Below, one piece after another: positions 14,977 to 23,440 of a DNA stretch of 30,530 nt. Source of the DNA: Porphyrobacter sp. UBA7686 (lineage in GTDB: Bacteria; Pseudomonadota; Alphaproteobacteria; Sphingomonadales; Sphingomonadaceae); NCBI GenBank assembly GCA_002482865.1, contig DLGU01000101.1:5114-35643 (forward strand). The letters are read 5' to 3'. The position numbers were made by a program, and so were the translations under genes. How positions within the stretch are numbered: the stretch's first letter is position 1; every line of letters starts with the position of its first letter. The notes under the pieces were generated by a model, which saw only the letters and a program-made list of their open reading frames with translations, was not told where the DNA came from and did no database searches.

Positions 14977-15843
14977 TCAGACGTCCGCGTCAGGGCCGAA
15001 CGTTTTGCGCATTTGGTTCTCCCAAATACTGAAATCTGCCCCCTGAATGACCGAACGGGCTCCTGTGGCTCGATCCAGCTTTACGGCGATGCGAGCAAGG
15101 TGCACCTTGCCAAATATAGTTCTGTAAATAGCAGCCCCATAAAAATAAGCATATTGATTCGAATGATTAATGACCAATTCGCTGTTGCCGAAAAAATAGG
15201 AGCTAGATTCTTTAATCATTACATCACTGGAAAAATCGTTACCACTCAAAGCCAGCGGAATCGGTTCATTCATTGGGGCATCACAGCAACACAAATCGGC
15301 TATGAAAATAACTACACTGGTTCGTCCCGCATTTCGCAGGCCGATAGTCACAGTGTTAAAAGAGTTCATGACGACAGAAGGAACCAACAGGCCCGATTCG
15401 GCCTTCTGAAACAAGTCGACACTTTCTCGTGCGGCCTTGGAGGCGTTGGCCGCTGCAACAGCAGCCCAGGCAGTAAAACTGATGGTTACGATAAGGGCGA
15501 CAATCTCGAAAAACGTCAGCCAAAGCTGGCTAGCAGCAAGGTTGTTGCCACGGTCGGTCGCCCCGACCATGGCCCATTGCGCGCACAGATCGGCGTCATC
15601 CTTGTTTTGGGGTGCCTCGCAATTGGGCTGATACCCGTCGGGATCTATCTTGCTATTTTCGGCAAGTGTTGGGAGGCGCGCGTCTCTGGCGGGCTGATAG
15701 CTTTGCTGGGCGGTATTGGATTTTTCAATGTCATAAAGCAGATCATACCCGGTGTATGATCCGCCTCCCACTACCGCTAATCCTGCAATTGCAAGGATGA
15801 CACGCCAATAGCGCTTAAACATCGCCCCAATCCACCCCCGCAT
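14977..15843 (-). CDS. Membrane protein with two helices and an extracytoplasmic or soluble C-terminal domain
   Basis: This is a 288-residue protein. A first transmembrane helix (about residues 12-32, YWRVILAIAGLAVVGGG) is followed by a Cys-containing loop with PDGYQPNCEAPQNKDDADLCAQWAMV. A second helix (about 105-128, LWLTFFEIVALIVTISFTAWAAV), a short linker and a roughly 150-residue beta-rich C-terminus follow. The D-A-D-L-C-A-Q-W motif between the helices is typical of a hypothetical family common in alphaproteobacterial prophages. It reads against the phage operons, and the 3' half is AT-richer, as in late-acquired moron genes. Superinfection exclusion is a reasonable guess and no more. 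The start is either the ATG at 15843 or the one at 15822; I list the longer. Confidence 0.75.
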   Translation of the reverse strand: MRGWIGAMFKRYWRVILAIAGLAVVGGGSYTGYDLLYDIEKSNTAQQSYQPARDARLPTLAENSKIDPDGYQPNCEAPQNKDDADLCAQWAMVGATDRGNNLAASQLWLTFFEIVALIVTISFTAWAAVAAANASKAARESVDLFQKAESGLLVPSVVMNSFNTVTIGLRNAGRTSVVIFIADLCCCDAPMNEPIPLALSGNDFSSDVMIKESSSYFFGNSELVINHSNQYAYFYGAAIYRTIFGKVHLARIAVKLDRATGARSVIQGADFSIWENQMRKTFGPDADV

Positions 15844-16025
15844 TTGCCCGGCTGACCTTGTTCCCGATCTCCCGCTCTGAGTCCATAAGCTGCTGATCTT
15901 TGTGGCGCCATTGATGCCGCCAACGGCGGGAATTGCACCCCGCCCGAATGCCATTCTCCGGCTGTCAGCTCCACGCTGGCAGCGCCGCTCCCGGCCTTGC
16001 TGCCCGGAGCCACGGAGAAACGACC

Positions 16026-16532
16026 ATGAGCATGATTCATCCCCTTAATGACCAGCGCAAGCGCCACCCCGATGGCCGCGTGATCGAAGACGGCGAGACC
16101 CTCAGCTTCAACATTGCGCTTGTCCGCGATGCCGCAACCACCGATGCGGCGCGCGCCAGCATTGACGAAACCGTCAAAGCCGCGATCGAGCGTGAGGCGA
16201 AGCTCACCAATCAGAAGCCGGCCGATTGGCTGGCCAGCGCGGACCCCCGCATCATTCAGCGCCTAATCGAGGGCGCTGCCAGGGATCATGTCGCTGCACT
16301 GGGCGGCGAGGGGATTGCCCGCGGCTTCGCACTTGATAGCGTGATCGCTGGTGAGGTCGACCGCGCGCAGGCTGCTCACGATCACAAGTTTTCCTTTCTT
16401 GGCAGCAAAGCTCCAAAGTTCAATCGCGACAATGCCGCATTCCTTGCCCGCGAGCGGCTGAGGAACGTCGAACGCACACGCGCATCCGCCAATTTGCGCG
16501 ATGCCGCCGCCCTCTTCCGCAACGCGGTCTGA
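16026..16532 (+). CDS. Hypothetical phage protein, 168 aa
   Basis: This is an unrecognised, mostly helical, acidic-to-neutral protein (ETVKAAIEREAKLTNQKPADWL; RIIQRLIEGAARDHVAAL; basic end ARERLRNVERTRASANLRDAAALF). I chose the ATG at 16026, preceded by GGAG with a 9-nt gap; a longer frame from 15933 has no such support. It begins the rightward operon that leads to the packaging genes and lies 5 bp before the coiled-coil gene. A role near packaging or assembly is inferred from position. Confidence 0.7.
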   Translation: MSMIHPLNDQRKRHPDGRVIEDGETLSFNIALVRDAATTDAARASIDETVKAAIEREAKLTNQKPADWLASADPRIIQRLIEGAARDHVAALGGEGIARGFALDSVIAGEVDRAQAAHDHKFSFLGSKAPKFNRDNAAFLARERLRNVERTRASANLRDAAALFRNAV

Positions 16533-16537
16533 TCGTC

Positions 16538-17428
16538 ATGGCCGGAAACCTTCAGCAGCGGCTGCTTGCCGCAAAGAAGCCGTTCGCCCGTGTCGCTGAT
16601 AACGAGGCGCTGCTTGCCGACCTTCAAATCGAGGTCGAGCGGCTGGGCAAAGCGCGCGATATCGCCGCCGGGGAATCCATCGATTTCGCGTTGTCCGATG
16701 ACGACCGCGACGAGGCCGCGGCTAAAGCTGCCCGGCTTGATCGCACCATCAAGGCGCTGGAAGCCGAGCTTGCCGAAGTCGCTGCGCTTACCGAACAGCG
16801 CCGGAATGAGGATGGACGCAAGGCCGCCGAGGCTGAGAAGCGGGCGGCCCTGACTGAACGCGACGAGATCGCCGCCAAGCTTGCCGATCGCGTGCCTGCC
16901 ATGATGAGCGAGCTCACGGCATTGCTGACTGAGGTGAAGGCCAATGCCGAGCGCATGAAGAGTGCTGCCGTGTATGAGGCGGATGCTGAACTCGTCGCCC
17001 GCGGCATCCCAGCGAACGGCTATATCCAATCCACGCCAGTCTTGCGCTTCACCGAGATGCGAATTCCTAATTGGTCGAGCCATAGCCGGATGTGGCCAAT
17101 CGTTGTTAACCCTGCCGCCGGCTTCAACTTTGATTATGGCGCGCAAATGCAGAAGGGGCGTGAGGAGCGCGCCCGAAAGGAGCGTGAGACGGCAGAAGCG
17201 GCCGCGAAGTTCGCTGCCGAACACGGCAAGTATCGCATCACGGTAGAAAGCTCGGGCGAGCTGCATGACGAGGTTGTACGCTTTCCGCCGGAACTGGTGT
17301 CTGGTGATATCCCGGCCGCGCTCAGCTGTTGGGATTTCCGCGAACTGGTGATCGCGCACACCGTTGCTGAGCAGCTGGCCAAGGTGCCACGTGTGCAGGT
17401 CAAGCGCCTCGTTGAGCGCAAGAAATGA
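16538..17428 (+). CDS. Coiled-coil phage protein of unknown function
   Basis: This is a 296-residue protein. Residues about 18-130 and 185-220 are long charged heptad-like helices (EALLADLQIEVERLGKARDI; AALTEQRRNEDGRKAAEAEK). A short central segment with LRFTEMRIPNWSSHSRMWPIV looks globular. The C-terminus has beta character (YRITVESSGELHDEVVRFPPEL). Length and heptads recall scaffolding or structural proteins, but there is no sequence proof. It lies 5 bp after the previous gene and just before the hairpin-rich gap that precedes the terminase. In a satellite such a protein could redirect helper capsid assembly; that is speculation from position. Confidence 0.7.
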   Translation: MAGNLQQRLLAAKKPFARVADNEALLADLQIEVERLGKARDIAAGESIDFALSDDDRDEAAAKAARLDRTIKALEAELAEVAALTEQRRNEDGRKAAEAEKRAALTERDEIAAKLADRVPAMMSELTALLTEVKANAERMKSAAVYEADAELVARGIPANGYIQSTPVLRFTEMRIPNWSSHSRMWPIVVNPAAGFNFDYGAQMQKGREERARKERETAEAAAKFAAEHGKYRITVESSGELHDEVVRFPPELVSGDIPAALSCWDFRELVIAHTVAEQLAKVPRVQVKRLVERKK

Positions 17429-17699
17429 ATTCCGCGACGGCTTATCCTTTGGCCGAAGCGGACGCCGCGCGCTTGCCCTGTGGTTGGGAGAAGCGAGCGC
17501 GCGGCACCCCTTCAGACCTCGCGGCGGCACCTCACCTCCCGCTGACCGCGAGCGCCGGGCGGGGGCCGTCAACAACCCCGCCCGGCGACAACAACCCGGC
17601 TCGGACCGATCATGTCGCCGCGCACATGCCGGGCGGCGGGGAGCCTCGCTTCTGCGTTGTCGCGAAGCTCCCCGCCAACCCACTCCCTGAGGAACCGCA
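17429..17699. promoter_or_regulatory. Hairpin-rich gap before the terminase, candidate cos/pac site
   Basis: This 271-bp gap has no convincing gene. It holds two large perfect inverted repeats. CGCCGGGCGGGG (17553-17564) pairs with CCCCGCCCGGCG (17576-17587) across 11 nt. GGCGGGGAGC (17635-17644) pairs with GCTCCCCGCC (17667-17676) across 22 nt. It lies directly before the terminase small-subunit gene, the usual place for the packaging start site. Neither repeat is followed by a T-run, so plain termination is less likely. Confidence 0.5.
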
Positions 17700-18182
17700 A
17701 TGGAGCCGACACACTACCCGCCCGCAATCGTCGATCGCATCTGCGACCTGCTCGAAGAGGGTAAGTCGCTCAAGGAAATCTGCGCGCTTGATGGTTTTCC
17801 GAGCCGATCGACTGTCTGGCGCTGGTGTGAGGGCAATGATGAACTTGCCGGCCGCCTGCGGGAAGCTCGCGAGATCGGCTATCTTGCCTTGGCAGAGGAA
17901 GGCATGGCCTTGGCTTTCGCGCCTGCGGTCGCTGCTCCTACCGATCCGCAGGCCGCTCGCCTCGCATTCGACGCTGTCCGGTGGAAGCTGGGCAAACTCT
18001 CGCTCGCTTTCCGCGACAAGCCCCTCATTGAGGGGACAGTGAATGTCGCCGGAAACGATGCCTTCGGAGCTTTCGCCGAAGCACTTGAGCGGGCTGCAGC
18101 CGGAATCGCAAGCGGCGCTGGCAGCACGAGCCAGGTGGCTCTCCCAAGCCCGGCCGGACCAGATCACCCCACCGGGGGATGA
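17700..18182 (+). CDS. terS: Terminase small subunit
   Basis: This 160-residue protein recognises the packaging site and hands DNA to the large subunit. An N-terminal HTH covers about residues 8-45 (AIVDRICDLLEEGKSLKEIC, then the GFPSRSTVWRWC recognition helix). It is followed by the oligomerisation helices (LREAREIGYLALAEEGM; AARLAFDAVRWKLGKL). This is the terminase-small-subunit-like family common in alphaproteobacterial siphophages. It directly precedes terL, which overlaps it by about 140 nt. The C-terminal 40 residues are Gly/Ser/Pro-rich and coincide with that overlap. It stands right next to the hairpin-rich gap. Confidence 0.88.
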   Translation: MEPTHYPPAIVDRICDLLEEGKSLKEICALDGFPSRSTVWRWCEGNDELAGRLREAREIGYLALAEEGMALAFAPAVAAPTDPQAARLAFDAVRWKLGKLSLAFRDKPLIEGTVNVAGNDAFGAFAEALERAAAGIASGAGSTSQVALPSPAGPDHPTGG

Positions 18183-19335
18183 TTGGCCGGTGTGGCTCGC
18201 GTTGGCGGGCCGTGGCTGGGGCAAGACCCGCACTGGTGCCGAGGATGTTGCGTGGTTCGCCTGCGCCAATCCCGGCGTGCGCATCGCCATTGTTGCGCCG
18301 ACTGCAGCCGACGCCCGCGATACCTGCGTCGAAGGCGAGAGTGGCTTGCTGGCTGTGCTGCCCAAGGTTTGCGTCGAGAACTGGAACCGCTCGATCGGTG
18401 AGGTGACGCTGTGGAATGGTTCGCGCTTCAAACTCTTCTCAGCAACGGAACCGGAGCGCCTTCGCGGTCCCCAGCATCATCGCGCGTGGGGTGATGAGGT
18501 TGCCGCATGGCCGGACCCGTCCGCATGGGATCAGCTGCTATTCGGGCTGCGCCTGGGCAAAAATCCCCAAGTCATTGCCACGACCACCCCCAAGCCGACG
18601 CCGCTGATCAAGGGCATCTTGCGCACGCCTCAGGCTATGGTGACGCGCGGCAAGACCTTTGACAATGAAGCGAACCTCCCCGCAGGTACGCTCGCCCGGC
18701 TGCGCGAGAGATATGACGGCACCCGGCTGGGCAGGCAGGAACTTTACGCCGAGCTCCTCGAAGACGTGCAGGGCGCGCTCTGGACCAGCGCCATGATCGA
18801 GGAACACCGCGTCAAGGGCGCGCCGGATAACATGAAGCGCATTGTGGTCGCGGTCGACCCGTCCGGCACGAACGGCAAAGATGGCGGCGACGAGATCGGC
18901 ATTGTTGTGGCCGGCAAGTCAGGCGATGGGCGATACTACGTGCTCGAAGATGGCAGCTGCAAACTCAGCCCCGAGGGCTGGGCACGCCGCGTGGCCGAAC
19001 TCTACAGCAAGTGGACCGCTGACCGCGTGGTCGCCGAAAAGAACTTCGGCGGCGACATGGTGGCTGCCCTCATGCGCAACGTCGCAAAGGATCTCCCGAT
19101 CAAGCTGGTGACGGCCTCGCGGGGGAAGGCAGTGCGCGCCGAGCCGATTGCCGCCCTCTATGAGCAAGAGAAGGTGAGCCACGTTGGCCACTTTGACACG
19201 CTCGAAGATCAGATGTGCGCAATGACGCCCGCCGGTTACGTGGGCGAGGGCTCGCCTGACCGCGCAGACGCGCTGGTGTGGGCGCTGACCGAATTGCAAA
19301 GCAGCGGGAGGACGTATGACCTCTCGACGCTGTAG
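18043..19335 (+). CDS. terL: Terminase large subunit (Terminase_6 type, GTA-like)
   Basis: This 430-residue protein is the ATP-driven DNA packaging motor with a nuclease domain. Walker A is AGRGWGKT (55-62), and Walker B is HHRAWGDE with D151 and E152. The nuclease half has IVVAVDPSG (metal Asp), DRVVAEKNFGGDMV and the closing DRADALVWALTEL. The DPSAWDQLLFGLRLG segment is characteristic of large terminases related to the Rhodobacter gene transfer agent. Its length is normal, so the gene is intact. It overlaps terS by 140 nt; the ATG at 18043 gives the roughly 46-residue lead before Walker A usual for this family, and an ATG at 18058 is possible. Normally a portal gene follows, but here it does not. 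Confidence 0.95.
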   Translation: MSPETMPSELSPKHLSGLQPESQAALAARARWLSQARPDQITPPGDDWPVWLALAGRGWGKTRTGAEDVAWFACANPGVRIAIVAPTAADARDTCVEGESGLLAVLPKVCVENWNRSIGEVTLWNGSRFKLFSATEPERLRGPQHHRAWGDEVAAWPDPSAWDQLLFGLRLGKNPQVIATTTPKPTPLIKGILRTPQAMVTRGKTFDNEANLPAGTLARLRERYDGTRLGRQELYAELLEDVQGALWTSAMIEEHRVKGAPDNMKRIVVAVDPSGTNGKDGGDEIGIVVAGKSGDGRYYVLEDGSCKLSPEGWARRVAELYSKWTADRVVAEKNFGGDMVAALMRNVAKDLPIKLVTASRGKAVRAEPIAALYEQEKVSHVGHFDTLEDQMCAMTPAGYVGEGSPDRADALVWALTELQSSGRTYDLSTL

Positions 19336-19711
19336 TGCCCAACTCGCTGAGACCGTGGGTGCGGCACGCTATCCGGACATTGCCGATAGTGCGGACCTGC
19401 GCGAGGTGTACGCTGGGCCGATGGCGGCATTCATGGCCGTCGCCATCGTTGACCTGTCCGGCCTCCGGTGCGGCGACCCATTCGACCGGCTCGCCCAGGC
19501 AGTGAATGCGCTTGCCCCTGATGATGGGCTTTTTGCCGATCGGTTCCGCACTGCCCTTCGCGCCGTCACCGTTGCCCAGCTGGGCGAGGCGCGCGCGCAC
19601 CAGTGGCATGATCTCAAGTTGTCCGCAAAAGCCGCTGATCTCTATTGGCATTTCCGCAAAGGCCTGATCGAGCGGCACCCGGAATTGTTGTCGGTAGGGG
19701 CGGGGCGATGA
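19316..19711 (+). CDS. Unknown protein in the place of the capsid gene block
   Basis: This is a 131-residue protein I cannot place in a family. It is helical and Ala-rich (MAAFMAVAIVDLSGLRCGDP; LFADRFRTALRAVTVAQLGEARAHQWHDL) and ends KAADLYWHFRKGLIERHPELL. GGGAGG lies 4 nt before the ATG. It begins 20 nt inside terL and its end overlaps the gp10-like gene as ATGA, so it is a deliberate member of the operon. In related phages portal, protease, capsid and connector genes sit here. Its tidy insertion suggests an adaptor or a capsid-redirecting factor, which is inference. Confidence 0.7.
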   Translation: MTSRRCSAQLAETVGAARYPDIADSADLREVYAGPMAAFMAVAIVDLSGLRCGDPFDRLAQAVNALAPDDGLFADRFRTALRAVTVAQLGEARAHQWHDLKLSAKAADLYWHFRKGLIERHPELLSVGAGR

Positions 19712-20118
19712 GCAAGGGCCGCGAACAGCTGCGCCGCCGCCTGCGTTTCTACCAGAGCGCCGAATTCCGCGATCTCGCGGGCTCGCTGGTCTACGAATAC
19801 GGCGACCAGATCCGGGCCGAGGCCTTCCGGTCGATATCGGCCGGTTCGGTATCTGGCGCCGGGCATGTCCCATCCGCACCGGGGGAGAGCCCAAATAGGG
19901 ATAGCGGCGCGCTTCAAGCGGGCCTGAAAGTCGTTCGCACCGGGCCACTCACGGCCGAGGTCCGCGCCGAAACCCCATACTCAGCCCCCTTGGAATTCGG
20001 GACCAGCAAGGTCGCAGCCCGGCCATTCCTGAGGCCCGCACGGGACAAGGTGGCGGCGGTGGCTGAACAGCAATTTTCCCGCAAGCTCGCCCGCGAAGTA
20101 AGAAAGAGAACCCGATGA
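19708..20118 (+). CDS. HK97 gp10-like tail-completion / head-tail joining protein
   Basis: This 136-residue protein resembles the HK97 gp10 family, which joins the finished head to the tail. The helical N-terminus (REQLRRRLRFYQSAEFRDLA) is followed by strand and loop blocks. The family's typical ending is present: VRAETPYSAPLEFGTSKVAA, then RPFLRPARDK (pattern YA..vEfGT....p.PFlrPA). The start is the ATG at 19708 inside an ATGA overlap; a longer frame from 19645 would run inside the previous gene. It is coupled to the tape measure gene by another ATGA. Its retention without portal or capsid is unusual. Confidence 0.85.
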   Translation: MSKGREQLRRRLRFYQSAEFRDLAGSLVYEYGDQIRAEAFRSISAGSVSGAGHVPSAPGESPNRDSGALQAGLKVVRTGPLTAEVRAETPYSAPLEFGTSKVAARPFLRPARDKVAAVAEQQFSRKLAREVRKRTR

Positions 20119-22958
20119 GTGAAATCGATCCGCTGGTCTTGGAATTGCGTGCGAAGGTCGACCAGTTTGAGCGCGATCTCAAGCGCACGACCCGTACCGT
20201 CGACGAGCAGCTTGGCCGCCAAGGTGCGCGCGCGCGGAAGCTCGAAGATGAGTTTCGCCGTTCCTCGGGCGCCATCTCGTCGAGTCTGAAAGGCCTCGCG
20301 GGCACGCTCGCCACCGCTTTCACGGGCCGCGAACTGGTGGGCCTGATCGACAGTTACACCCGCCTTCAGAACCAACTCAAGGTCGCGGGGCTCGAAGGCG
20401 AGCAGCTGGCGAGTGTGCAAGAGCGGCTCCGCGTCATTGGCCGCACCTATGGGGCCGACCTCGAAAGCCTCGCTTCGACGTTCAGCCGCATCGCGCAAGT
20501 GCAGGACGATCTCGGGGCGTCGACCGAAGACATCATCCGCCTGAATGAGATTGTCGCTGCCTCGCTTAAGGTGGCTGGCACCGACGCGCAGACCGCATCC
20601 GGGGCCTTGCTACAGCTTGGGCAGGCGCTCGGTTCCGGGACTGTCCGGGCCGAAGAATTCAACAGTATTTTGGAAGGTGCGCTCCCGCTTGCGCAGGCCG
20701 CCGCGCGCGGAATTGAAGGCTATGGCGGGTCCGTCGCCAAGCTTCGCGCGGCCATCGCTGACGGCAAAGTCACCTCGCAGGAATTCTTCCAAGGGGTGCT
20801 GCGCGGCGGTGTGCAGACCATCGAAGACGCCAAGAATGCCACCTTGACGCTGTCCGGTGCATTCACGGCACTGCGCAACGAACTCACCACCTACGTGGGC
20901 AGCAATGCAGAAGCGACCGGCGCGACGGGCGTGCTTTCTGACGCGATTCTGGGCCTTGCCGAGAATATCGAAGATGTGATTGAGGCGCTCTCGATCATCG
21001 CGCTCGCGATTGGCACCCGCTATGTCGTCGGTATCGGTGCAGCGATAATCCGAACGGCCGGCCTCAGCGCCGCAGCGATCGGTCTGGGCGTCACGCTCAA
21101 CGGTGTGGCGGCGACGGCCCGAACCGCGGGCATTGCCCTTTCCGGTGCCTTTGGCGGGCCGATTGGCCTTGCTGTGGGCGCCCTCGTCATCGGCATCGGC
21201 TCCCTTGCTTTGGCGAGCGAAGATGCATCCGAAAAGATGCAGAAGCTGAACGGAAGGGTCGATGAAGCGGCGGCGACCGCCGAACTATATGAGCAGCGCC
21301 TGCGCGATGCAGGGGTCGAAATCAGAAACACCGGCAAGGGCGCCGACGAAGCTAGCGAAAAGGTAGCAGGCTTTGCAGGGCAGATGCTGAACGCCGCTGA
21401 TGCAGCCCTCAAATTGGCCGATAGCCTTCGCATTGCTGATCTCGCGAAGATCGGCAGCCGGTTGACTGAAATTCAGGCTCGGCGCGCAGAAATTGCCATC
21501 GATGATACACGCGGTCGCACGGCCGCAGGCTCGCGCGAGGCATCAGACTCTGGCGATGTTTTTGGCAAAGACGGGCGGAAGCGCCGGGCGGAAGAGGATG
21601 GACTGCTGGCGCAGGAAGAGCGCGACCTTCAGAGACAGGCCAACGCTATCCGCGTGGGCGTTGCCAATGGCATCAACGTCACCAGCGACACGCCAGCCAA
21701 GCCCGTCGCTGCGGCATCGCCGCCCCGGGCCAGTCGCACCCCTAAGGGCCGCACCGGCCCCAATCCGGCGGAAATTCAGGCCCGCTTTCTCGATGAGCAG
21801 GCCCGGCTTGATGCTGAAATTCTGCAGGCTAAGCTTTCCCTCGCAACGTCCGCCGAAGAGCGGGCAAGCATCGAGCGCGAAATCCTCGGCGGGCAAGCCG
21901 AGCAGCGCCGCGCTGAGATCAATGGCAACAAGGATCTGAACCCGGAGCAGCGCAAGGCCCTACTTGATCTCATCGATCAGCTTTACGGTGTAACCGCCCA
22001 ATACGATGAGCAGGGCAAGGTCATCGCCACCTTCAACAATAGCTTGCTTGCGCAGCAAGTGGCGCTTCGCGAGCAAGCCGAAATCGAGCAGCGCAATGCC
22101 GAACTAGCTGACGAGCGCGGGCGTGCTGCCATTGATGCACTGCGCCTGCAGTTTGACCTCGCCACCACGGAAAAGGACCGGCGGGCGCTTGCCCTGCAAA
22201 TCCTTGACGCAGAGCAAGCCGTTCTTCGCGAGCGGCTCGAAGCCCAAGTGAACAGCAAGACGCTGAACGATATCGACCGGGAGCGCGCCCGTATTGCTCT
22301 CGCCGCGCTCGATGCCCAGGCTGGCGCCCAGCGGGAGAGCGTGAATCGCCAATTCGCCTCGCCTCTTGAGCGATACGCGCAGGGTGCTCAGGACAGCGAC
22401 CAGCGCGTCGAAGAGGCAGCCGTGCGGCGCATCCAAGAGCTCAATTCCACGATCACCGATGCCATGACGAATGCCCTCGGGATCAAGGACCCGTTCCTCT
22501 CGGAACTCATCAAAATCTTCTTGGACCGCAACGTCTTTGGCCCATTGGCCGAGGCGCTCTCGCAGGAAAGTGGGCTCATTTCCACGGCCGGCCAAGTCCT
22601 CCCCGGCATCCTGAAAGGCATCGGCGGCCTGTTCGGGCGTTCCAGCGGCGGCCGCGTCAATGCGGGCAGCGTCTACCGGGTGAACGAGGGTGCCTCCGCT
22701 GGTCGAGTGGAGGCGTTCCGGCCCGATGTGTCCGGTCAGATCATCCCGTTGGGCCGCATGAATGCTATGCGTGACGGCGGCGGCGGTGGAGCCTCGGGCG
22801 TTGTTCGCGTAGTCATCGAAGAAGCACCCGGCTTCGCTGCTCGCGTGCAGGCCGAGGCCGTGGGCGTGGCGATTGAGGTGACGAGGCAATCGGCTGGCGA
22901 AATAATCGACGCCGCGGCAAATGAGACATTCCGCCGGGCCAGCCGGCGGACGCTATAG
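20115..22958 (+). CDS. Tail tape measure protein
   Basis: This is a 947-residue protein. An N-terminal tape-measure domain of the TIGR02675 type covers about residues 60-270 (YTRLQNQLKVAG...; ASGALLQLGQALGSGTVRAEEFNSI; TLSGAFTALRNELTTYVG). A hydrophobic region (about 285-375) follows, then long charged coiled coil rich in Glu/Arg/Gln (about 440-790). The C-terminus carries the usual Gly-rich block (SSGGRVNAGSVYRVNEGASAGR and a GQIIPLGRM end). Tape measures set siphophage tail length at roughly 1.5 A per residue, so about 140 nm if this one is used. It is intact and coupled to the gp10-like gene by ATGA. No tail tube, assembly chaperone or tip gene is present. Confidence 0.93.
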   Translation: MSEIDPLVLELRAKVDQFERDLKRTTRTVDEQLGRQGARARKLEDEFRRSSGAISSSLKGLAGTLATAFTGRELVGLIDSYTRLQNQLKVAGLEGEQLASVQERLRVIGRTYGADLESLASTFSRIAQVQDDLGASTEDIIRLNEIVAASLKVAGTDAQTASGALLQLGQALGSGTVRAEEFNSILEGALPLAQAAARGIEGYGGSVAKLRAAIADGKVTSQEFFQGVLRGGVQTIEDAKNATLTLSGAFTALRNELTTYVGSNAEATGATGVLSDAILGLAENIEDVIEALSIIALAIGTRYVVGIGAAIIRTAGLSAAAIGLGVTLNGVAATARTAGIALSGAFGGPIGLAVGALVIGIGSLALASEDASEKMQKLNGRVDEAAATAELYEQRLRDAGVEIRNTGKGADEASEKVAGFAGQMLNAADAALKLADSLRIADLAKIGSRLTEIQARRAEIAIDDTRGRTAAGSREASDSGDVFGKDGRKRRAEEDGLLAQEERDLQRQANAIRVGVANGINVTSDTPAKPVAAASPPRASRTPKGRTGPNPAEIQARFLDEQARLDAEILQAKLSLATSAEERASIEREILGGQAEQRRAEINGNKDLNPEQRKALLDLIDQLYGVTAQYDEQGKVIATFNNSLLAQQVALREQAEIEQRNAELADERGRAAIDALRLQFDLATTEKDRRALALQILDAEQAVLRERLEAQVNSKTLNDIDRERARIALAALDAQAGAQRESVNRQFASPLERYAQGAQDSDQRVEEAAVRRIQELNSTITDAMTNALGIKDPFLSELIKIFLDRNVFGPLAEALSQESGLISTAGQVLPGILKGIGGLFGRSSGGRVNAGSVYRVNEGASAGRVEAFRPDVSGQIIPLGRMNAMRDGGGGGASGVVRVVIEEAPGFAARVQAEAVGVAIEVTRQSAGEIIDAAANETFRRASRRTL

Positions 22959-22969
22959 GAGCATTGAAA

Positions 22970-23170
22970 TTGAGCGAGAACCCATCCGCAGCTGATCAGG
23001 ATTTCTTCGCCGCTATGGCCGACATGGCGGGCACGATTGCCCAGCTTGTCGCGTCACGCGCCAGTCGAGAGGGCGTGCCAATCGATCACGGCGCCTATGT
23101 CGAAGCTGCTATGGGTATGGTGGGCTCGGCCTATCAGCTGGCGAAACTGGGCGGCGATGATGCGTTGTGA
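22970..23170 (+). CDS. Small hypothetical protein after the tape measure
   Basis: This is a 66-residue helical protein (DQDFFAAMADMAGTIAQLVASR; GAYVEAAMGMVGSAYQLAKL). I place the start at the TTG at 22970, because AGGAG ends 8 nt before it; the TTG at 22964 is too close to that site. It begins 11 bp after the tape measure stop and appears to end the structural operon. It could be a small tail chaperone or a host-directed factor, but no family is recognised. Confidence 0.6.
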   Translation: MSENPSAADQDFFAAMADMAGTIAQLVASRASREGVPIDHGAYVEAAMGMVGSAYQLAKLGGDDAL

Positions 23171-23440
23171 GGCTATCTCGAATTGCTGCGCAGCCACGCT
23201 GATGCGGTCGAGCGGGCGCTTTGATGGGGTGCTACTCGCGTGGAGGGGAAACTGGGGCCGCTCACGCACATAAGCGGCCTCAATTCCAAGGGAGCAAAGC
23301 AGGGGTGCGTTACCGCCCTCTCCACCCAAATAAGTGAGATCCGGAACAGCGTCGCTAACTTGGATTGACTTCATCAGCGCGGGGCGAGGTGCGGGCGCTG
23401 GGCTCATGACGGCAAGCGATCAGGTCGCGAGCGTGCGCTA
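23171..23440. other. Gap with no supported gene
   Basis: About 270 bp between the last structural gene and the membrane-protein gene. A reverse frame (23054-23407) lacks a ribosome site and a domain and overlaps the preceding gene. Some of this DNA may be what remains of tail genes, but I could not recognise any. It must also supply the next gene's promoter. Confidence 0.35.

Noticed and set aside
14890..15759. 289-codon + strand frame
   Set aside because: It is the antisense shadow of the membrane-protein gene, whose minus-strand translation has proper helices and a known interhelical motif.
17425..18042. 205-codon frame starting by ATGA overlap with the coiled-coil gene
   Set aside because: Its second half is only a shifted reading of terS, and its first half is Pro/Ala-rich over the inverted repeats. 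I treat the gap as non-coding.
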